Positions 60,061-64,000 of a DNA stretch of 64,000 nucleotides are shown here, piece after piece (within the stretch, counting starts at the first letter, position 1; every line of letters begins with the position of its first letter). Source of the DNA: QIAW01 sp035487295. GTDB taxonomy: Bacteria; Acidobacteriota; Terriglobia; Terriglobales; Acidobacteriaceae. Made by a program: the position numbers and the translations under genes. The stretch is from contig DATHMH010000017.1 of NCBI GenBank assembly GCA_035487295.1, positions 62,001-126,000 on the forward strand. The letters are read 5' to 3'. The notes under the pieces were generated by a model that saw nothing but the letters and a program-made list of their open reading frames with translations, was not told the origin of the DNA and did not search any database.

Positions 60061-61440
60061 ATGGCCAACGTCTACGACGCAATCATCATTGGTACCGGGC
60101 AGGCAGGACCCTTCCTCGCGGGACGGCTCACCGCCGCCGGAATGAAGGTCGCTATCGTCGAGCGCAAACTGTTCGGCGGCACCTGCGTCAACACCGGATG
60201 CATCCCCACCAAGGCCATGGTGGCCAGCGCCTATGCCGCGCGCATGACGCAGCGCGCCGGCGAATACGGTGTGTGCATTGAGGGCGGCGTGCGGGTTGAT
60301 ATGAAAAAAGTAAAGGCCCGCAAAGATGCCATCTCGGGCAAATCGCGCAACAACGTGGAAAATTGGCTGAAGAACATGAAAAACTGCACCGTCTACCAGG
60401 GCCATGCTCGCCTCGAGTCCGCGCGTGAGGTGCGTGTAGGAGACGAGCTGCTCAGCTCGGAGCGCATATTTATTAATGTTGGCGGCCGGGCCTTCGTTCC
60501 TCCTCTGCCCGGCCTCGACCAGATTATGTATCTGACCAACTCCTCGATGATGGAAGTCGACTTCCTGCCGCCCCACCTGGTGATCGTGGGGGGCAGCTAC
60601 GTCGGACTGGAGTTCGGACAGATGTTCCGCCGCTTCGGCAGCGAGGTGACCATTGTCGAAATGAAGCCGCGATTAGTCGCGCGCGAAGATGAAGACGTTT
60701 CCGCCGCCATTGGGCAGATCGTGGAACAGGAAGGCATCAAGCTTCGCCTGAATGCAAAGTGCATCGCTTTTGCAAAGCACGAGCAGGGAATTGCAGTGCG
60801 CGTGGATTGTAGCGACGGCTCTTCCGAGGTGACAGGCAGCCACGTGCTGCTGGCGGTGGGTCGCCGTCCAAATACTGATGACCTTGGCCTCGACAAAGCT
60901 GGCGTCAAAACCGATGAACATGGTTACATCATCGTAGACGATGAGCTACGCACCAATATACCCGGCATCTGGGCGCTGGGAGACTGCAACGGAAAGGGCG
61001 CCTTCACCCACACCGCCTACAACGATTTTGAAATCGCGGCCGCCAACCTTCTCGATCATGACCCGCGCCGCGTCTCCGACCGTATACTCGCCTATGGTCT
61101 CTACATCGACCCGCCGCTGGGGCGAGCCGGTTTGACCGAAGCCGATGTGCGTCGATCTGGCAAGCGCGCGCTCATTGGAACGAGGCCCATGACTAAGGTC
61201 GGCCGCGCCGTGGAAAAAGGCGAAACCCAGGGATTCATGAAGGTATTGGTCGACGCGGAGACAAAGCAGATCTTAGGAGCCTCAATCCTGGGAACAGGCG
61301 GAGATGAGGTCATCCACTGCATTCTTGATGTAATGTACGCCAAAGCGCCTTACTCAGTCATACAACGCGCCGTGCATATTCATCCCACGGTATCGGAACT
61401 AGTTCCAACGATGCTGGGAGAGCTCAAACCCTTAGATTGA
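60061..61440 (+). CDS. Dihydrolipoamide dehydrogenase/mercuric reductase family flavoprotein
   Basis: 459 residues of the class I pyridine nucleotide-disulphide family. FAD motif DAIIIGTGQAGPFLAGRL, redox disulphide GGTCVNTGCIPTKAM, NAD(P) motif IVGGSYVGLEFGQMFRRFG, second FAD motif IWALGDCNGKGAFTHTAYND, and the C-terminal His-Glu of the active site in HIHPTVSELVP. The GTGQAG form and lack of lipoyl-complex genes nearby point to the mercuric-reductase-like subgroup, which reduces small molecules. No MerA-specific extra cysteines at the C-terminus, so not a true mercuric reductase. AAGGAG precedes the ATG. Confidence 0.92.
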   Translation: MANVYDAIIIGTGQAGPFLAGRLTAAGMKVAIVERKLFGGTCVNTGCIPTKAMVASAYAARMTQRAGEYGVCIEGGVRVDMKKVKARKDAISGKSRNNVENWLKNMKNCTVYQGHARLESAREVRVGDELLSSERIFINVGGRAFVPPLPGLDQIMYLTNSSMMEVDFLPPHLVIVGGSYVGLEFGQMFRRFGSEVTIVEMKPRLVAREDEDVSAAIGQIVEQEGIKLRLNAKCIAFAKHEQGIAVRVDCSDGSSEVTGSHVLLAVGRRPNTDDLGLDKAGVKTDEHGYIIVDDELRTNIPGIWALGDCNGKGAFTHTAYNDFEIAAANLLDHDPRRVSDRILAYGLYIDPPLGRAGLTEADVRRSGKRALIGTRPMTKVGRAVEKGETQGFMKVLVDAETKQILGASILGTGGDEVIHCILDVMYAKAPYSVIQRAVHIHPTVSELVPTMLGELKPLD

Positions 61441-61537
61441 TAAATCCTTCTTGTCCTTTGTGTATTCCTTTGTGCCCGGAGCTTGCCCGGAGTGAAGCCG
61501 AAGGGTGGTTATCTTTTGCGCGAAGTGCCTGAAAAGC

Positions 61538-61570
61538 AACTCGAAACTCGAAACCAGAAACTCGAAACTA
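61538..61570. repeat. TCGAAACT-type repeat between convergent flavoprotein genes
   Basis: CAACTCGAAACTCGAAACCA then GAAACTCGAAACTA. It ends two bases before the TAA stop of the minus-strand reductase gene. Confidence 0.65.
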
Positions 61571-61572
61571 TT

Positions 61573-62931
61573 TTACGACCCCACCACCACCGAAGCTGCC
61601 TTGGCTTTTTCCTGCTCAATCGCGGCCAGCATGGCTTCATCGTCGGAGAATTTGAACCAGGGCAGCCCCCGCTCCTGCGCCTGTTTTTCTTCCGCGCGGG
61701 CCAGGTGCTCAAGGTCCGATTTCTCCACGATGTGTACGCCCTTGGCGGTCAGATGGTGACGAAGCTGGTCGTAACAAGCGGAAGCTCTTTCCGGCGCGCT
61801 CTCCAGATACTTGACTACTCCGGCGGCGCCCACCTCACCATCGTGCCGGGCAATGCCCACCAGGCCTTCGCTGGCCTTGCGCGCCCAGCCGACCACGTAG
61901 GTTCCCTCCATGGCTTCTCCGCTCTGCGGGTCGAAGACCTCGTAAATAGGACGCTTGGGATCAGCCGGATCGGAGCAGGTTACATAGCAGTCTTTGTGAT
62001 AAGGCAATCCCAAAGTGGGATCGGCCACGTCGCCAATGGCGAAGATCATGGTGTCCACGTGAATGTCGGTCGTTTTATCTGTGGTTTTGCAGGCGATGCT
62101 GCCGTCGCGCTCGACTAAAACATTCTCGGCGACGGTAATACGGTTGATGCGGCCGCTGGCGTCAGCATGGATGGCTTGTGGCGAGCACAAAAAGCGGAAG
62201 AGCAGGCGGCTGCGCTCAGAAGGCATTGGCGGTTTGTTCAAAATGGGAAATGTATCGTCGGCGACTTTGGCGATGTCCTGCCCCACGGCGGCGAGCTGGG
62301 GCTGAATGCGGTTCAGTTCCTCCTGGAAGGCCTGCCGATCGAGAAATCTTTCCACGTAGACAAATTCCTTCAGATCGAATTTGGCTTCGAAGGGCCCGCG
62401 CCGTGCGAGCACGATAACTTCTTCCGCAGTGTGTTGAGGATCGTCAATCAGCAGCCAGTGGGCAAGGTCCACCATCACGTTGCCCATTCCCACAATGGCA
62501 ATGCGCTTGCCGACGGAAAAATCCTGCGCGGCAAATGGCGGCAGTTGATTGTAGTAATAGACAAAATCCTTGGCGCAGTAGACGCCGCGCGAGTCGTCGC
62601 CGGGGAGTCCCAGCTTCTTTGTGCCTTGCGCGCCCACGGAAAACACCAGGGCCGAAGGCGAGAACTGGCGCAAATCGGCGATAGTGACCGGTGAGCCTTC
62701 GCATACGGCCACGTGCCCGATGTAATGGACATTAGGAAGGCTGAGTACCTTGGCAAACTGCTTGCGCAGTCCGGTCTTCATCTTGTCTTTGGTGGGATAA
62801 ATGCCATACTCGGCCAGGCCACCTGGCTTGATGTCGCGGTTGAGGATGATGACTTCATGCCCGGCCTGGGCGATCTTCTGAGCCGCAAACATTCCCGCCG
62901 GGCCCGCTCCCACTACGAATACTGTTTTCAC
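61573..62931 (-). CDS. FAD/NAD(P) oxidoreductase, ferredoxin-NADP+ reductase-like (adrenodoxin reductase type)
   Basis: 452 residues. FAD motif VFVVGAGPAGMFAAQKIAQA, GGLAEYGIYPTKDKMKTGL (the GG-YGI-P pattern), NADP motif AIVGMGNVMVDLAHWLL, and the C-terminal YVVGWARKASEGLVGIARHD with WxRxG-like ending, as in FprA and glutamate-synthase small-subunit relatives. No Fe-S cysteine motif. It probably moves electrons between NADPH and a ferredoxin or partner protein. The last 60 residues (KSDLEHLARAEEKQAQERGL) are an extra helical tail. Confidence 0.9.
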   Translation of the reverse strand: MKTVFVVGAGPAGMFAAQKIAQAGHEVIILNRDIKPGGLAEYGIYPTKDKMKTGLRKQFAKVLSLPNVHYIGHVAVCEGSPVTIADLRQFSPSALVFSVGAQGTKKLGLPGDDSRGVYCAKDFVYYYNQLPPFAAQDFSVGKRIAIVGMGNVMVDLAHWLLIDDPQHTAEEVIVLARRGPFEAKFDLKEFVYVERFLDRQAFQEELNRIQPQLAAVGQDIAKVADDTFPILNKPPMPSERSRLLFRFLCSPQAIHADASGRINRITVAENVLVERDGSIACKTTDKTTDIHVDTMIFAIGDVADPTLGLPYHKDCYVTCSDPADPKRPIYEVFDPQSGEAMEGTYVVGWARKASEGLVGIARHDGEVGAAGVVKYLESAPERASACYDQLRHHLTAKGVHIVEKSDLEHLARAEEKQAQERGLPWFKFSDDEAMLAAIEQEKAKAASVVVGS

Positions 62932-63058
62932 TGAGGTCTCCTGGACAGAATGCTCAGTCTTGCCTCATCCAGTTTAGCCTGACATGAGCGGTTCTGAAAT
63001 AGCGGAAATAACAAAAGAAGCGGGTCTTAAGAATAAAAATCAATGTACCTTGCGGCGG

Positions 63059-64000
63059 TCACTCGCCGGAAACCTTTAACACTGCTGCTCCTCGGATGGC
63101 ATCGTGCTTGAGCGCCTGCAATGCCTGATTGGCCTGCTCCAGAGGGAATACCTGCACCTGTGTTCGTATGGGAATCTCTGCCGCGACCTTAAGAAAATCC
63201 ATGCCATCCTGGCGCGTATTGTTGGCCACGCTGCGCACTACGCGCTCGTGATAAACCAATTCATAAGGGAAAGAGGGAATCGGGCTCATATGAATTCCGC
63301 CCAGGACCAGCGAGCCCGCTTTCTTCAATGCCTTCAATGCCGCCGGAACCAGCTCTCCCGCCGGTGCAAAAATAATGGCGGCGTTCAACCCCATCGGCGG
63401 GGTGTCGTAGGCTTCTCCCACCCACTCCGCTCCCAGTTCGCGCGCCAGCTTGCGGTGCTTTTCTTCGCGAGTGCAAACCGCGACCTTGATCTCAATGATG
63501 CGCGACCTGGATGGCGACGTGTCCGGCGGCTCCGAATCCATAGATGGCCAGGGTGTCACCTGCCTGCAGGTTCGCCAGACGAAGCGCGCGGAAGCCGATG
63601 ATCCCGGCACAGAGTAGAGGAGCAGCCTGGAGATCTTCGAAGCTCGATGAAATGGGGTAGACGAATTGCTCCGGGGCAACAATATATTCCGCATATCCGC
63701 CCTGCACGCTGTAGCCGGTGAACAAAGCATTCACGCACAGGTTTTCGTGACCGCGCGCGCAATACTCGCACGTGCCATCGGTGCGATGCAGCCAGGGCAC
63801 GCCAACTCGTGCACCCGGTTCGTATTTCCTGGCGTCAGCCCCGCCCCGAACCACTCGCCCTACAACCTGATGGCCTGGAGTAATGCTGGGCAGCTTTGGT
63901 GGGAGCTCGCCCTCGACTACGTGCAGGTCTGTTCTACAGACTCCGCAGGCGAGCACCTGAATAAGAATCTCGTCTGGACCGGGTTCCGGAATGGGAACGT
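63059..64000 (-). pseudogene. Zinc-dependent alcohol dehydrogenase, frameshifted and cut by the window edge
   Basis: Two overlapping frames make one medium-chain ADH. The N-terminal frame (from beyond 64000 to 63492) has the catalytic-zinc motif LACGVCRTDLHVVEGELPP and PSITPGHQVVGRV, the structural-zinc region TDGTCEYCARGHENLC, and the nucleotide motif YGFGAAGHVAIQVA, then stops at 63492. The C-terminal frame (63059 to about 63500) resumes with EIKVAVCTREEKHRKLAREL and KAGSLVLGGIHMSP. A single-base change near 63495-63504 restores one frame. The first structural-zinc Cys is Asp here. Either a real pseudogene or a sequence error. Confidence 0.85.

Noticed and set aside
60061..61440. True mercuric reductase
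   Set aside because: Lacks the C-terminal Cys pair and any mer genes; kept as a family-level call.

Overview
The window reads as chromosome of a Gram-negative acidobacterium, most like the Terriglobia (Koribacter and relatives). Evidence: the gene neighbourhoods (ruvA and mnmE; tgt-yajC-secD-secF followed by a TonB/ExbB/three-ExbD block), an LptD outer-membrane assembly protein, a tetraether-synthase-like radical SAM protein, moderately high G+C, and many short word-like repeats between genes. This placement is inference; there is no rRNA gene in the window. I found no tRNA, CRISPR array, insertion sequence or prophage.

Layout. 0-14 kb: housekeeping genes (ruvA, mnmE, tgt, yajC-secDF), then a proton-motive-force energy-transduction block (TonB, ExbB, three ExbD) ending in a TPR lipoprotein with a clear terminator. 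14-16.3 kb: a DUF1761 protein and the primary sigma factor rpoD with its terminator. 16.5-20.6 kb: a tight six-gene minus-strand operon (Lgt-like protein, three-domain membrane protein, small membrane protein, Tes-like radical SAM enzyme, two tandem paralogous membrane proteins). This is the most unusual system in the window and a candidate for making membrane-spanning lipids. 20.7-28.7 kb: rsmD, an ABC exporter followed by a DesK/DesR-type two-component pair, rpiB, an enoyl-CoA hydratase homologue and an RDD protein.

28.9-42.5 kb: envelope biogenesis (lptD, a DsbA-like protein, a parvulin lipoprotein), biotin carboxylase plus biotin carrier, dnaB, alr, a membrane protein with an HEAGH motif, an alpha/beta hydrolase and a receiver-PilZ protein. 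42.7-52.9 kb: surface-glycan region with three GT39-like membrane glycosyltransferases, a PagL-like lipid A deacylase, a polytopic membrane protein and an O-antigen ligase carrying a PDZ domain. 53-55.4 kb: a secreted protein with YadA-like repeats and a C-terminal S74 autochaperone, plus small secreted or membrane proteins. 55.6-64 kb: redox enzymes (SnoaL-like protein, two FAD oxidoreductases, a PLP aminotransferase/lyase, a dihydrolipoamide-dehydrogenase-like flavoprotein, a ferredoxin-NADP-reductase-like flavoprotein) and a frameshifted zinc alcohol dehydrogenase cut by the right edge.

A second theme is the repeats. One family (words of the type AACTCGAAACTTGAAACTCGAAACT) lies at the meeting point of convergent genes four times and supplies or touches stop codons. 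The same family, with two others, sits in frame inside tgt, and it also supplies the likely start of the gene at 39454.
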